A stretch of 64,000 bases of DNA from a bacterium (GTDB lineage Bacteria; Sysuimicrobiota; Sysuimicrobiia; Sysuimicrobiales; Humicultoraceae). Both the position numbers and the translations under genes were made by a program. The notes beneath the pieces are model-generated. The model was not told where the DNA came from. It saw only the letters and a list, made by a program, of their open reading frames with translations, and did not search any database. Shown here in pieces: positions 1-9,432 of the stretch (within the stretch, counting starts at the first letter, position 1; each line of letters starts with the position of its first letter). Location of the stretch: the NCBI GenBank assembly GCA_031082185.1, contig JAVHLI010000012.1, forward strand, positions 21,242 to 85,241, written 5' to 3'.

Positions 1-984
1 CTGCTCGATCACCGCGCGCCGCTCGGGTGCGCTCATGGCGCAGGCCCGTGCCCAGGCCTCGGCATACGCCGACCTGCCGTGGCGGTAGAGGCACGCGGCC
101 ACAACCCTCGCCTCCGCGTCACGGTCATGGTGAACCATGCGGACTCCGGCAGGTGGGTCTACTCCTTGGCTCCCTGCGGCGACATCCAGCGCGGCTGCTT
201 CCTGTTCGGCGACCGACCGCGCCGTGGCCTCCAGCGCGGCGGCCGTCTCAGCGAGGTACGCGCTGGGGCCCGCGTACTTGACCAGCGTAGGCACCTCGGC
301 ACAAGCGACCCGCTTGATCTCAGCGCCGACGGCCCGAACCTCGTCGAGGGGGTGTGAGAGCATCTTCGTGATCGCGTGCTCCAGCGCCCTTGCGTTGGCG
401 GTCATGCCGACGTTCGCGACTGTGGCGCAGGGCAGCAGGAACCGGCAGACGTCAATGTACCTGGAGCGGATGCGCGCCTCGTAGGCGGATGCGGGCTCTT
501 CGGCGCCACGCGGATGACGGGCCTCCATGACTTCCCGGACCGGGTCAAGACTCTCCTGGTAGACCCGGAAGAGACCGCGGCAGGTCGCTTCGTACAGCTC
601 CGCGTGCGGAGACGCCGCGATAGCCGGAGGTAAGAAGAACGCATCAAAGATCTGATACCGGGTGGACTTCTCCGTGTAGGAGCAGAGCCGGTTGCTCTCC
701 AGGCTCTCGATGGCAAGCCGCGACAGGTTCTCCAGCGCCAAGTGCAGGACCGCGTGCTCGGCAACCGAGGCATGGCCGTAGCCGACGACCCACTTCTCGT
801 GGAACTCGCTGGAGCGTTCTTCGGTCAACTCCTCCGCGATCTCGCGGAACGGTCTGGGGCTGCGGGAGGTCTTGGCGAACGCGACCGCAATGACCTCGGG
901 GGGAAGGAGCCTAGGGCTAAGGAGGTATATTTCGCGTCGGCGCAGCGATGGAGAGCCATCTACGGAGGCGAACTGAAGATGCAC
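1..984 (-). CDS. thyX: Flavin-dependent thymidylate synthase ThyX, long form, 3' end beyond window
   Basis: An open minus-strand frame runs off the left edge with 328 codons visible. ThyX makes dTMP from dUMP using FAD, NADPH and methylene-tetrahydrofolate. Near the N-terminus is REIYLLSP, then GYGHASVAEHAVLHLALENL around residues 68-87, followed by SNRLCSYTEKSTRYQ, which matches the S-x(2)-E-x-S-T-R-Y end of the ThyX motif, and later CRFLLPCATVANVGMT. The frame still continues after these blocks, which suits the roughly 500-residue two-domain form of the family; the second domain is outside the window. Start is taken as GTG at 984, because a stop in frame at 1011-1009 limits it and GTG is the first usual start codon. 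It is divergent from the Nudix gene. Family call is firm, start is less certain. Confidence 0.85.
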   Translation of the reverse strand, partial: MHLQFASVDGSPSLRRREIYLLSPRLLPPEVIAVAFAKTSRSPRPFREIAEELTEERSSEFHEKWVVGYGHASVAEHAVLHLALENLSRLAIESLESNRLCSYTEKSTRYQIFDAFFLPPAIAASPHAELYEATCRGLFRVYQESLDPVREVMEARHPRGAEEPASAYEARIRSRYIDVCRFLLPCATVANVGMTANARALEHAITKMLSHPLDEVRAVGAEIKRVACAEVPTLVKYAGPSAYLAETAAALEATARSVAEQEAAALDVAAGSQGVDPPAGVRMVHHDRDAEARVVAACLYRHGRSAYAEAWARACAMSAPERRAVIEQ

Positions 985-1135
985 GGCCTTCCCCCCAGGG
1001 TCTCGGGGTTATTCCCTGTACCGGGCTGAACTCCTGCCGGCGCACACAACATGTTGGGATCCGGGCGCGGCCCACCACCAGATCTCGTGGGGCCCCCAGG
1101 GAGGAGAGCGCCTCTCCGGCATCCAACAGCACGGT

Positions 1136-1735
1136 GTGGATACCCTGGTACTGCTGCGATCTCGCCTGCGGACCGCGGTCCCGCGCGACCTTCCGAGCGA
1201 CTCCCCGCCGAGCTCTTTTCGCCGCGCCGCGGTGCTGGTGCCGTTGTTCGAGTCCGGTGGCGCCGCGTACCTGCTCCTGACGAAGCGGACCGAGAAGGTT
1301 GAGTATCACAAGGGCCAGATATCGTTCCCCGGCGGCCGTCAGGAAGACGGCGACGCAGATCTGCTCGAGACCGCGCTGCGCGAGACGCACGAGGAGATTG
1401 GTCTCGCGCCGTCGGCGGTCGAGGTTTGGGGTCGCCTGGACGAGATCGAGGTCATCGCGTCAGGGTTCGCGGTCACCCCGTTCGTAGGCCTGGTTCCCCC
1501 GCCCGTGGGCCTGAGGCCAAACCCCGACGAGATCGCCGAGATCGTGGCCGTGCCGCTTGCCTCCTTTCTCGATCCGGCCAACCTGCGGGTGGAGCACGTC
1601 TTACGCGAGGGCAGGTCGGTCGAGCTGGTATACTACGAGAATATTCCCCACCTGGTGTGGGGAGCGACCGCACGTATTATCAAAGGGTTGGTGGAGTTGC
1701 TGGCCCCAGAGTCGCCGCCTGGAGGTGAACGATAG
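1136..1735 (+). CDS. Nudix hydrolase, probable CoA pyrophosphatase
   Basis: A 199-residue Nudix protein. The Nudix box is GG-x(4)-GDADLLETALRETHEEIGL (residues about 66-90, REx-HEEIGL core), and it is preceded by KGQISFPGG, the extra UPF0035-type signature of CoA diphosphatases that cleave CoA to phosphopantetheine and 3',5'-ADP. The start is GTG at 1136. It lies alone between divergent thyX and the complex I promoter, so it looks like its own transcription unit. Other Nudix substrates cannot be ruled out, but the QISFPGG motif makes the CoA-ase group the best match. Confidence 0.85.
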   Translation: MDTLVLLRSRLRTAVPRDLPSDSPPSSFRRAAVLVPLFESGGAAYLLLTKRTEKVEYHKGQISFPGGRQEDGDADLLETALRETHEEIGLAPSAVEVWGRLDEIEVIASGFAVTPFVGLVPPPVGLRPNPDEIAEIVAVPLASFLDPANLRVEHVLREGRSVELVYYENIPHLVWGATARIIKGLVELLAPESPPGGER

Positions 1736-1752
1736 ACCGCCGACGCCCGTCT

Positions 1753-1781
1753 TTGACACCCTGGTGGTTCCTTGCCATGAT
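1753..1781 (+). promoter_or_regulatory. Promoter of the complex I operon
   Basis: TTGACA at 1753-1758, a 17-base spacer, then CATGAT at 1776-1781 with a TG one base upstream (extended -10). Transcription would start near 1788, about 20 bases before the nuoA ATG. No other good promoter is seen before nuoA. Confidence 0.6.
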
Positions 1782-1807
1782 ACGCGCGAGTTTGCACCGC
1801 AAGCGGG

Positions 1808-2191
1808 ATGTGGTTTCGTGCACCTGGCGGTGACCCCTTGCTAGACTACATTCCCATCCTCGTTCACCTCGTAATCGTAGTCGTATTGACCGCGACGCTG
1901 CCGGTGATCCACGCCATCCTGGGCGGCAGCCGTCCCACCCCTCCCAAGATGGAACCCTACGAGTCGGGAGTCTGGACGATAGGGTCCACCCGCGAGCGCG
2001 TGCCCGTCCGCTACTACCTGATAGCTATGCTGTTCATACTGTTCGACATAGAGATAATCTTCTTGTTCCCGTGGGCCGTGGTGTACCGTCGCCTTGGGAC
2101 CTTTGGCCTCATCGAGATGCTGGTGTTCGTCGCTGTGTTGGGTTCCGGGCTGGTCTACGCGTGGAAGCGCGGAGCCCTGGAGTGGGAGTGA
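1808..2191 (+). CDS. nuoA: NADH-quinone oxidoreductase subunit A
   Basis: Small membrane subunit of complex I, 127 residues with three predicted membrane segments. The family block [20 protein letters not shown] followed by [16 protein letters not shown] is plain; the acidic residues in FDIEIIF are typical. It is the first gene of the operon and sits 8 bases before nuoB. ATG at 1808 is used; TTG at 1838 is an alternative that removes ten weakly conserved residues. Role: part of the membrane arm that links quinone reduction to proton pumping. Confidence 0.93.
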   Translation: MWFRAPGGDPLLDYIPILVHLVIVVVLTATLPVIHAILGGSRPTPPKMEPYESGVWTIGSTRERVPVRYYLIAMLFILFDIEIIFLFPWAVVYRRLGTFGLIEMLVFVAVLGSGLVYAWKRGALEWE

Positions 2192-2198
2192 GGACAAA

Positions 2199-2690
2199 GT
2201 GAGCCCCTGGAGCGCTGAGCGCGAAGGGGCCGGACCCGAGCGGCGCGTGCTCACCACGACGGTCGAGCGCATGGTCGCCTGGGCGCGAAAGAGCAGCGTC
2301 TGGCCCGCATCGTTCGGGCTGGCCTGCTGCGCGATCGAGATGATGAGCACCGCGGCCGCGCGGTTTGACCTGGCGCGGTTCGGCAGCGAGTTGTTTCGCG
2401 CCTCGCCGCGGCAGGCCGATCTCATGATCGTCTCCGGCCGCGTCTCACAGAAGATGGCTCCTGTTCTCCGGCACATCTACGACCAGATGCTCGATCCGAA
2501 GTGGGTCATCGCCATGGGCGACTGCGCCTCGTGCGGCGGCGTTTTCAACAACTACGCCCTGGTGCAGGGCGTGGACAAGATCGTGCCGGTGGACGTGTAC
2601 GTGGCAGGCTGCCCGCCCTGCCCGGAGGCACTCATGCACGGGTTCCTCATGCTGCGGGAGAAGATCGGCGCCACCGGTGGCCGGCGTTGA
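2199..2690 (+). CDS. nuoB: NADH-quinone oxidoreductase subunit B
   Basis: Carries the N2 [4Fe-4S] cluster that hands electrons to quinone. From the GTG at 2199 (163 residues) the ligand cysteines are the adjacent C43-C44 pair in [10 protein letters not shown], plus C109 of GDCASCGG and C138 of GCPPCPE. A longer open frame reaches back to 2094 but would overlap nuoA by about 100 bases and encodes nothing family-like; GTG 2199 has GAGG six bases upstream and follows nuoA closely, so it is preferred. It overlaps the start of nuoC. Confidence 0.93.
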   Translation: MSPWSAEREGAGPERRVLTTTVERMVAWARKSSVWPASFGLACCAIEMMSTAAARFDLARFGSELFRASPRQADLMIVSGRVSQKMAPVLRHIYDQMLDPKWVIAMGDCASCGGVFNNYALVQGVDKIVPVDVYVAGCPPCPEALMHGFLMLREKIGATGGRR

Positions 2691-3214
2691 GCAGCGCAGG
2701 GGCGCTCGTCGCGCTGCTCCGGGAAAGGCTTCCCGAACTCGAGCTCGAGGTCGTTGAGTTCCGTGGCGAGGTGACCTTTGTCGTCCCGGAGGCGCGGGTC
2801 TCTGAGGCGCTCCGAGTACTGCGCGATGCTCCGGGTTGGACTCCTGTTCTTACGGACCTCACCGCGATTGACCGGTTCCCCTCCGAACCGCGCTTCGAGG
2901 TGGTGTACCTGCTGACCGGGTACGCGCCGCCGGTGCGCCTGCGGGTCAAGGCTCGCCTGCCGGGCGAGGCGCCGGTGATCGCCAGCGTGACCGGCCTGTG
3001 GCCGGGAGCAAACTGGCTGGAGCGTGAGGTGTACGACATGTTCGGCATCCGGTTCGAAGGTCACCCGGACCTAACGCGCATCCTGATGCCCGACGAATGG
3101 GAGGGCCATCCTCTCCGCAAGGACTTCCCTCTTACCGAGGAACCGGTGCAGTTTTACGGCCACACGCCGAAGGTGCCCAGCACCATCATTCCAAAGTCGC
3201 CGCCGCGGCGCTAG
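2687..3214 (+). CDS. nuoC: NADH-quinone oxidoreductase subunit C
   Basis: Peripheral-arm 30 kDa subunit, 175 residues, separate from NuoD (no NuoCD fusion). The family motif is [26 protein letters not shown] split over residues about 104-129, followed by [12 protein letters not shown]. The start is probably TTG at 2687, overlapping the nuoB stop as TTGA; upstream sequence in the same open frame encodes arginine-rich nonsense from the nuoB shadow. Translational coupling with nuoB is likely. Confidence 0.9.
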   Translation: MSSAGALVALLRERLPELELEVVEFRGEVTFVVPEARVSEALRVLRDAPGWTPVLTDLTAIDRFPSEPRFEVVYLLTGYAPPVRLRVKARLPGEAPVIASVTGLWPGANWLEREVYDMFGIRFEGHPDLTRILMPDEWEGHPLRKDFPLTEEPVQFYGHTPKVPSTIIPKSPPRR

Positions 3215-3229
3215 GACTGCGAGCGCACG

Positions 3230-4408
3230 ATGCCCGAGCCGCAAACCGAAACCCAGATGATCAACATGGGCCCCCAGCACCCGGCCACCCACGGGGTGCT
3301 GCGGCTGCTCCTCGAACTCGAGGGCGAGGTGATCGTCGGCACAAAGCCGATCATCGGGTACCTCCACACCGGGTTCGAGAAGGAGATGGAGAACCGCACT
3401 TATCACCAGAACATCGTCTTCCCCGCCCGCATTGAGTACCTGGCAACCTTCATCGAGGAAATGGCTTACGTCACTGCGGTTGAGAAGCTTCTGGATGTCA
3501 CGCCGCCTCCCCGGGCGCAGGTCGCAAGGGTAATCCTGGCGGAGCTGTCCCGTATCGCCAGCCACCTGATGTGGTTGGGATCCAGCGCCATTGACGTCAA
3601 CGTGACCAGCGGCTTCATGTATTGCCTCCAAGATCGCGAGGGGATCCTTGACATCTTGGAGATGGTCTCCGGCCAGCGCATGATGCACGGGTACTTTCGC
3701 TTAGGCGGACTCCATCAGGATCTGCCCGAGGGGTTCGAGGCGCGCGTCAGGCAGTTTGCCGAGGGCCTGACCACCCGGTTGGACGAGTACGACTCGCTGC
3801 TGACCGACAACCTGATCTGGCGCAGGCGCCTCGAGGGGGTGGCGGTGCTCACCCCGCAGACCGCGCTGGCCTACGGCTGCACCGGGCCGATACTGCGCGG
3901 CTCGGGCGTGAACTACGATGTGCGCAAGGCGTTTCCGTACGGCGGGTACGAACAGTTCGAGTTTGATGTGCCGCTGGGCAGGAACGGTGATGCCTTCGAC
4001 CGTTACATTGTCCGGCTGGAGGAGATGCGGCAGAGCCGCCGGATCATCCTGCAGGCGCTCGATCGACTTCCCGGCGGTCCTGTATTGGTGGACGACCGCA
4101 AGGTCGCGCTGCCGCCCCGCGGCGAGCTCGTCCGCAGCATGGAGGCGGTCATCCACCAGTTCAAGCTGGTCAGCGAAGGGTTGCATCCCCCGGTGGGCGA
4201 GGTGTACGCGGCGGTGGAGTCCCCTCGGGGAGAGAAGGGCTATTACCTGGTCAGCGACGGGAGCAACCGGCCCGCCAGGGTGAGGGTCCGGGCGGCAACG
4301 TTCAACAACCTGCAGGCGCTGCCGGCAATGGTGTACAGGGGGTTCATAGCGGACGTGGTCGTGGCGATCGCGAGTCTTGACGTCGTGCTGGGAGACGTGG
4401 ACCGGTGA
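3230..4408 (+). CDS. nuoD: NADH-quinone oxidoreductase subunit D
   Basis: The 49 kDa subunit forming the quinone-binding pocket with NuoB, 392 residues. N-terminal MGPQHPATHGVLRL, then IGYLHTGFEKEMENRTYHQN and a C-terminal VVAIASLDVVLGDVDR, all standard for the family; the histidine-rich QHPATHG loop lies at the quinone site. It starts 15 bases after nuoC and overlaps nuoE by four bases. Length is normal for a NuoD not fused to NuoC. Confidence 0.95.
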   Translation: MPEPQTETQMINMGPQHPATHGVLRLLLELEGEVIVGTKPIIGYLHTGFEKEMENRTYHQNIVFPARIEYLATFIEEMAYVTAVEKLLDVTPPPRAQVARVILAELSRIASHLMWLGSSAIDVNVTSGFMYCLQDREGILDILEMVSGQRMMHGYFRLGGLHQDLPEGFEARVRQFAEGLTTRLDEYDSLLTDNLIWRRRLEGVAVLTPQTALAYGCTGPILRGSGVNYDVRKAFPYGGYEQFEFDVPLGRNGDAFDRYIVRLEEMRQSRRIILQALDRLPGGPVLVDDRKVALPPRGELVRSMEAVIHQFKLVSEGLHPPVGEVYAAVESPRGEKGYYLVSDGSNRPARVRVRAATFNNLQALPAMVYRGFIADVVVAIASLDVVLGDVDR

Positions 4409-4866
4409 AGGAAGCCGCGCTGGAGGAGATTCGCCGCCTGGCGGGCCTCTACGAGCACCGCCGGTCCGCCCTTCTTCCCGCGCTCTTCGTAGCACAGCAG
4501 GAGGCCGGATACCTGAGCCCGGCGGCTCTGGAGTCGGTGGCCGAGGCGCTGGAACTCCCGGTGACGGAGGTAACCTCGGTCGCATCGTTCTACGGCCTGT
4601 TCTACCTCGAGCCCGTGGGCAGGCACGTGGTGCACGTGTGCACCAACCTGTCATGCATGCTCAACGGGTGCCAGCGTGTGTTGAGCCGCCTGCAGGAGGT
4701 AATGGGCATTCGTCCGGGCGAGACCACGCCGGACGGGCGGTTTTCACTGCGCACGGCGGAATGCCTGGCAGCGTGCGAGGAAGCTCCGGCGGTGCTCGTG
4801 GACGAGGATCGGTGGGCCGCGGTATCGCCGGAGGACCTCGAGACGATGCTGGATCGGTACCGGTAG
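4405..4866 (+). CDS. nuoE: NADH-quinone oxidoreductase subunit E
   Basis: The 24 kDa thioredoxin-like subunit with a [2Fe-2S] cluster (N1a). Ligands are C79 and C84 (CTNLSC) and C120 and C124 (CLAAC). GTG at 4405 overlaps the nuoD stop. At 153 residues it is the usual length. Its presence with nuoF and nuoG shows that the operon encodes the full NADH dehydrogenase module, not the shorter ferredoxin- or F420-using versions. Confidence 0.94.
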   Translation: MKEAALEEIRRLAGLYEHRRSALLPALFVAQQEAGYLSPAALESVAEALELPVTEVTSVASFYGLFYLEPVGRHVVHVCTNLSCMLNGCQRVLSRLQEVMGIRPGETTPDGRFSLRTAECLAACEEAPAVLVDEDRWAAVSPEDLETMLDRYR

Positions 4867-4884
4867 GGGGCAGGGGCGGAGGAG

Positions 4885-6156
4885 ATGGCGACGGAAGCGG
4901 TCGTGCCTGAATCGGTACTGCTCCGGTGGGTCCGGACCGAGGGCATGGCGCAGATCGAGCAATACCGCGCCGCCGGCGGCTACAACGCTGCGCGCCGCGC
5001 GGCCACGGAGCTGACCCCCGAACAGGTCATCGATATGGTCGCCGCCTCTGGGCTGCGTGGAAAGGGCGGTGCCGGATTCCCAACCGCGCAGATGCAGAAA
5101 TGGAAGTTCATCCCACTAGAGGCCCCACTGAAGTACATCGTGGTGAACGGTGACGAGGGCGAACCAGGGACCTTCAAGGACCGGACCCTGATCGAGGGGT
5201 GCCCGCACCTGCTCGTGGAGGGCATCCTGATCGCCGCGGTGACCATCGGCGCGCGCAAGGTGTACATCTACCTGCGCCGGGAGTTCTATCGGGGCCGCCG
5301 GTTGCTTGAATCCGCGATCGCACAGGCCCGTGAGGCGGGATTCGTGGGAGAACGAATCTTCGGGAGCGATCACTCCGTTGAGATTGTAGTGCACTCGGGC
5401 GCGGGCGCCTACATAGCCGGGGAGGAGACGGCACTGCTGGAATCGCTGGAGGGCCGACGCGCGTTTCCCAGGCAGCGCCCGCCGTTTCCGGCCCTGGCCG
5501 GTCTCTATGGGAAGCCAACACTGGTCCAGAACGTCGAGACGCTCTGTCACGTACCAGTGATCCTCGGCCTGGGACCGGAGCGATATAGGGAGTTGGGCCC
5601 ACCGGCGTTGTTCTCGGTGAGCGGGATGGTTGTTCGTCCCGGGGTGTACGAGGCGCCGCTCGGCGTTACGCTGCGGTCGCTCATCTTCGAGCACGCCGGA
5701 GGCCTGCGCCCCGGAAGGCGATTCAAGGCGGCGTTCCCAGGGGGCTCTTCATCGGTCTTTTTGACCGAGACGGAATTGGACGTGAGGATGGACCACGAGA
5801 GCCTGCGCCAGGCCGGCACCATGCTAGGCTCGGCCGCGGTGATCGTGATTGACGATTCCGCCGACATGGTCGAGGTTATGGCGCGCGCGGTGGAGTTCTA
5901 TCGCGACGAGTCGTGCGGCAAGTGCACTCCGTGTCGGGAGGGGACCGTCTGGATCGCGCAGATCTTCGAGCGTATCCTACACGGCCGCGGCCGTATTGAG
6001 GATCTGGCTCTGCTTGAGAGCGTAGCGAAGGGGATGACCGGTACCTGCTTCTGTCCGCTGGGAGAGAGCGTGCCGCCCGGCCTGGTGGCGTCGCTGCGCC
6101 TGTTTCGGGACGAGTACGAGCGCCGCATCGCTGTGGGGACGCCCGATGGCCGTTGA
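4885..6156 (+). CDS. nuoF: NADH-quinone oxidoreductase subunit F
   Basis: NADH- and FMN-binding 51 kDa subunit, 423 residues. The glycine-rich nucleotide loop GLRGKGGAGFPTAQMQKWKF is at about residue 56, the FMN/NADH region VNGDEGEPGTFKDR follows, and the [4Fe-4S] N3 ligands are in ESCGKCTPCREGT plus a later cysteine in GTCFCPLGE. It takes hydride from NADH and passes electrons to the Fe-S chain. The ATG follows GGAGGAG closely (GGCGGAGGAG at 4875-4884). It overlaps nuoG by 11 bases. Confidence 0.95.
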   Translation: MATEAVVPESVLLRWVRTEGMAQIEQYRAAGGYNAARRAATELTPEQVIDMVAASGLRGKGGAGFPTAQMQKWKFIPLEAPLKYIVVNGDEGEPGTFKDRTLIEGCPHLLVEGILIAAVTIGARKVYIYLRREFYRGRRLLESAIAQAREAGFVGERIFGSDHSVEIVVHSGAGAYIAGEETALLESLEGRRAFPRQRPPFPALAGLYGKPTLVQNVETLCHVPVILGLGPERYRELGPPALFSVSGMVVRPGVYEAPLGVTLRSLIFEHAGGLRPGRRFKAAFPGGSSSVFLTETELDVRMDHESLRQAGTMLGSAAVIVIDDSADMVEVMARAVEFYRDESCGKCTPCREGTVWIAQIFERILHGRGRIEDLALLESVAKGMTGTCFCPLGESVPPGLVASLRLFRDEYERRIAVGTPDGR

Positions 6157-8446
6157 AGCTCGGCGCGCGACGGTAACGCTGGTGATTGACGGTCGGGCAG
6201 TAATGGCGCCCAAGGGCACCACCGTCTATCAGGCGGCCCGCTCGGCGGGGATAGACATCCCCATCTTCTGCTATCACGACCGTATGCCGCCGCTGGGCGC
6301 GTGTCGCATGTGCCTGGTAGAGGTGCAGAAGATGCCCAAGCTGCAGACCGCCTGCACGCTGGAGGCATCCGAGGGCATGGTGGTCAGCACAACCAGCCCG
6401 GCGGTCAGGGCGGCCCAGGAGAGCATCCTGGAGTTCCTGCTGATTAACCACCCCCTTGATTGCCCGATCTGCGATAAGGGCGGTGAGTGCCCGCTCCAGG
6501 ATCAGGCGTATCGGTACGGCCCGGGCCGCAGCAGGTTCATAGAGGCCAAGCGCGACTACGCCAAACCGATATCGCTGGGCCCGTTGTTGGTTTTGGATCG
6601 CGAGCGGTGCATCCTGTGCTGGCGGTGCGTGCGGTTCGGTGAGATCATCGCCGGCGACGACGCGCTCAAGGGCTTCGAGCGCGGCTTCACCAGCGAGGTC
6701 GGTACGCCGCGGGCCCTCCCGGTGGAGTCCAAGTTCATCGGCAACACCATCGCGATCTGTCCGGTGGGTGCTTTGACCAGCCGGACCTACCGGTTCAGGG
6801 CCAGGCCCTGGGACGTTCAGCCGGTTGCCTCCACGTGCACCCACTGCGGGGTTGGCTGCTCGGTCTGGATGGACGTGCGCGGTGGTGAGATCCTCCGCAC
6901 GCGGGCGCGCGAGGAACCGGAGATCAACGACGTCTGGTTGTGCGACCTGGGGTTCTTCGGGCACGGCTACGTTGCCGCGGGAGATCGTTTGACCACCCCG
7001 CTCGTGCGGCGGGAGGGCCGTCTGCGGGAGGCTTCCTGGGACGAGGCGCTCGGCCTGGTGGCCGAGCGGCTGCGCGTCTCACGCGAGCGAGGGCCGGGCC
7101 GGGTGGCGTTCCTCGGCGGCAGGCGGTTGTCCAACGAGGACGCCGCTGCCGCCGCAGGGTTCTTCCGCGACGTGGTGGGTACGCCCCACCTCGATCACCG
7201 CGTGGACGTCTCGCCTGACGGCGCAAGCCTGGGAGTGAGTTGGGGGCTGCGCACATCACTCGACGATCTGGGCCGGGGCGACGTGTTTGTGCTGGTGGGA
7301 TGCGACATCACCGAGGAGTATCCGGTGATGTGGCTGCGGATCAAGGCGGCCATTGACCGGGGCGCGCGGCTGGTGATCGTTCATGCCAAGCGGATTGAGA
7401 TCCGGCGCCATGCGCGGTGCGAGCTTCTCGACCGCCACGATCGGCTCGCCCCGCTGGTAGCAGCGCTGGGAGCGGGCGCGGAGAGCGGTGATCTGGCAGC
7501 GGCGGCCGCGACGATCGCGTCCGGCGAGCGCGTCCACGTGCTGCTGGGAAGGCTGGTGCTGGACGGGCCTGATGGAAGGGATCTACTACGATCGGCGGAC
7601 GGCTTGGCCCGGCGGGTAAGCGGCACGCTGCACATTGCGCGCGGGCGGGGCAACGACTTCGGAGCGCAGCGGTTCGGCCTCATGCCCGGAGAGGGAGGGA
7701 TGGACGCGCCCGGGATTCTCCGGGGAGCAGCCGCGGGCGCGTTCGATCTCCTCTACGTGGCAGGAAGCGATCCTGCCACGGCGGTGACCGACGGCGCAGC
7801 ATGGGATTCGGCACGCCGTGGGGTCGGGTTCCTGGTGGTGCACGAAGCGTTCCTATCGGAGACGGCCCAGTCGGCCGACGTTGTGCTGCCGGTACTGGTG
7901 CTGCCTGAGAAGGACGGCACGGTGACCAACCTGGAAGGCAGGACCCTGGCGTTGCGGGCGGCGGTGAAAGGCCCGGGGCAGGCCCGCGCCGACGGGGAGA
8001 TCTTCGATCTGCTGGGCGCAAGGATGGGCGTGGTGCGCGGCCACCGCACGGCCGCGCGGATCTCGCCGGCCGCGCTCGAACCGGCCGCGGCCGGGGGAGG
8101 CGCCTCGCCGTCACTCATCCTGGTGGTCGCCGACCGCCTCTTCACCCAGGGAAGCATGACCGGTCGGTGCCGTGGCCTGAACGACCTAGCCGGCACTGCT
8201 CACTGTTTGATCCACCCTACCGATGCGGCCCGAGCCGACGTGAAAGACCTCGGCCTGGTAGAGCTTGTTACCGAGCACGCTTCGGTGGTCGTGCAGGCCC
8301 GCGTGAGCGGTGTCACGCTCCCAGGTCAGGTCCTGGTGTACCGCGGCTACGACGGCGCCCCGGTGCACACGATGGTGCGCTGGTCTCCTGCGCCGACCGG
8401 CGTTGAGATACGGCCGGTGGCGCCGCCAGAAGGGGAGACGCCGTGA
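6146..8446 (+). CDS. nuoG: NADH-quinone oxidoreductase subunit G
   Basis: Largest peripheral subunit, 766 residues. Order: [2Fe-2S] ferredoxin domain (C42, C53, C56, C70), a His/Cys motif in HPLDCPICDKGGECPLQD, a two-cluster region CILCWRC with ICPVGAL, then CTHCGVGC-x(n)-WLCD, which carries the ligands of the extra N7 cluster found in some bacteria, and a molybdopterin-oxidoreductase fold without obvious active-site function. It relays electrons from NuoF towards NuoI and NuoB. It overlaps nuoF at the start and nuoH by four bases at the end. Confidence 0.93.
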   Translation: MAVEARRATVTLVIDGRAVMAPKGTTVYQAARSAGIDIPIFCYHDRMPPLGACRMCLVEVQKMPKLQTACTLEASEGMVVSTTSPAVRAAQESILEFLLINHPLDCPICDKGGECPLQDQAYRYGPGRSRFIEAKRDYAKPISLGPLLVLDRERCILCWRCVRFGEIIAGDDALKGFERGFTSEVGTPRALPVESKFIGNTIAICPVGALTSRTYRFRARPWDVQPVASTCTHCGVGCSVWMDVRGGEILRTRAREEPEINDVWLCDLGFFGHGYVAAGDRLTTPLVRREGRLREASWDEALGLVAERLRVSRERGPGRVAFLGGRRLSNEDAAAAAGFFRDVVGTPHLDHRVDVSPDGASLGVSWGLRTSLDDLGRGDVFVLVGCDITEEYPVMWLRIKAAIDRGARLVIVHAKRIEIRRHARCELLDRHDRLAPLVAALGAGAESGDLAAAAATIASGERVHVLLGRLVLDGPDGRDLLRSADGLARRVSGTLHIARGRGNDFGAQRFGLMPGEGGMDAPGILRGAAAGAFDLLYVAGSDPATAVTDGAAWDSARRGVGFLVVHEAFLSETAQSADVVLPVLVLPEKDGTVTNLEGRTLALRAAVKGPGQARADGEIFDLLGARMGVVRGHRTAARISPAALEPAAAGGGASPSLILVVADRLFTQGSMTGRCRGLNDLAGTAHCLIHPTDAARADVKDLGLVELVTEHASVVVQARVSGVTLPGQVLVYRGYDGAPVHTMVRWSPAPTGVEIRPVAPPEGETP

Positions 8447-9429
8447 TCTCGGTCGTTCTAGTTGCCGCGATCAAGAGCGTCCTTATCCTGGCAACGGTGC
8501 TGGCCGGATTTGCGTACGCGACCCTGCTGGAGAGGCGGCTGCTCGCCCGCTTCCAGCTGCGCCACGGCCCCAACCGGGTCGGCCCGTTCGGGCTGTTCCA
8601 GCCCATTGCCGACGGGATCAAGCTGATCTTCAAGGAGAACTTTGTGCCGGCGGCCGCCGACCGGTTCGTCTACTGGCTCGCACCCACCATCTCGATGGTC
8701 GCCGCGCTGTTCGTCTACGCCGTGATCCCCATCGGGCCGGATATCCGCTTCTTCGGAACCACGGTGCCGCTCTACGTCGCCGACGTCAATGTGGGCATCC
8801 TGCTGGTGCTCGGCGCCTCGTCCATCGGCGTGTACGGCGTAATCCTGGGCGGCTGGTCGTCCAACAACAAGTATGCGCTGCTGGGCTGTCTCCGGTCGGG
8901 CGCCCAGTTGATCAGCTACGAGCTGGCCATCGGGCTGGCCGTGGTTTCCGTGGTCTTGACCGCGGGATCGCTCAGTCTGGTGGACATCGTGAACGCGCAG
9001 CAGCGGCTCTGGTTCGTGGCTTTCCAGCCGGTGGGGTTCCTGATCTTCTTCATAGGCGCGCTCGCCGAAACGAATCGCGCGCCGTTCGACCTGCCCGAGG
9101 CAGAGCAGGAACTGATCGCCGGGTTCCACACGGAATACGGCGGCTTCAAGTTCGCGATGTTCTACGCCGGCGAGTACGTCGGCGTCATCACGATGAGTCT
9201 GCTTGTCACCACGCTGTTCCTCGGTGGGTGGCACGGGCCGCTGCTGCCCGGCCCCCTATGGGTGGCGATCAAGACCTTCGCATTCGTGTGCCTGTTCATC
9301 TGGATTCGGGCAACGATGCCGCGGGTTCGCCACGATCAGTTGATGGCCTTCGGTTGGAAGGTACTGGTCCCGCTCGGCCTGCTGAACGTCGTCGCCACGG
9401 CCGTGATCGTAGCGCTGGTGGGAGGGTAG
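8443..9429 (+). CDS. nuoH: NADH-quinone oxidoreductase subunit H
   Basis: Membrane subunit lining the quinone channel, 328 residues with about eight membrane segments. Typical blocks: RHGPNRVGPFGLFQPIADGI, a cytoplasmic ETNRAPFDLPEAEQEL loop with the conserved acidic residues, and FHTEYGGFKFAMFY. GTG at 8443 overlaps the nuoG stop. It joins the peripheral and membrane arms and transmits the energy of quinone reduction. Confidence 0.95.
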   Translation: MISVVLVAAIKSVLILATVLAGFAYATLLERRLLARFQLRHGPNRVGPFGLFQPIADGIKLIFKENFVPAAADRFVYWLAPTISMVAALFVYAVIPIGPDIRFFGTTVPLYVADVNVGILLVLGASSIGVYGVILGGWSSNNKYALLGCLRSGAQLISYELAIGLAVVSVVLTAGSLSLVDIVNAQQRLWFVAFQPVGFLIFFIGALAETNRAPFDLPEAEQELIAGFHTEYGGFKFAMFYAGEYVGVITMSLLVTTLFLGGWHGPLLPGPLWVAIKTFAFVCLFIWIRATMPRVRHDQLMAFGWKVLVPLGLLNVVATAVIVALVGG

Positions 9430-9432
9430 TCG

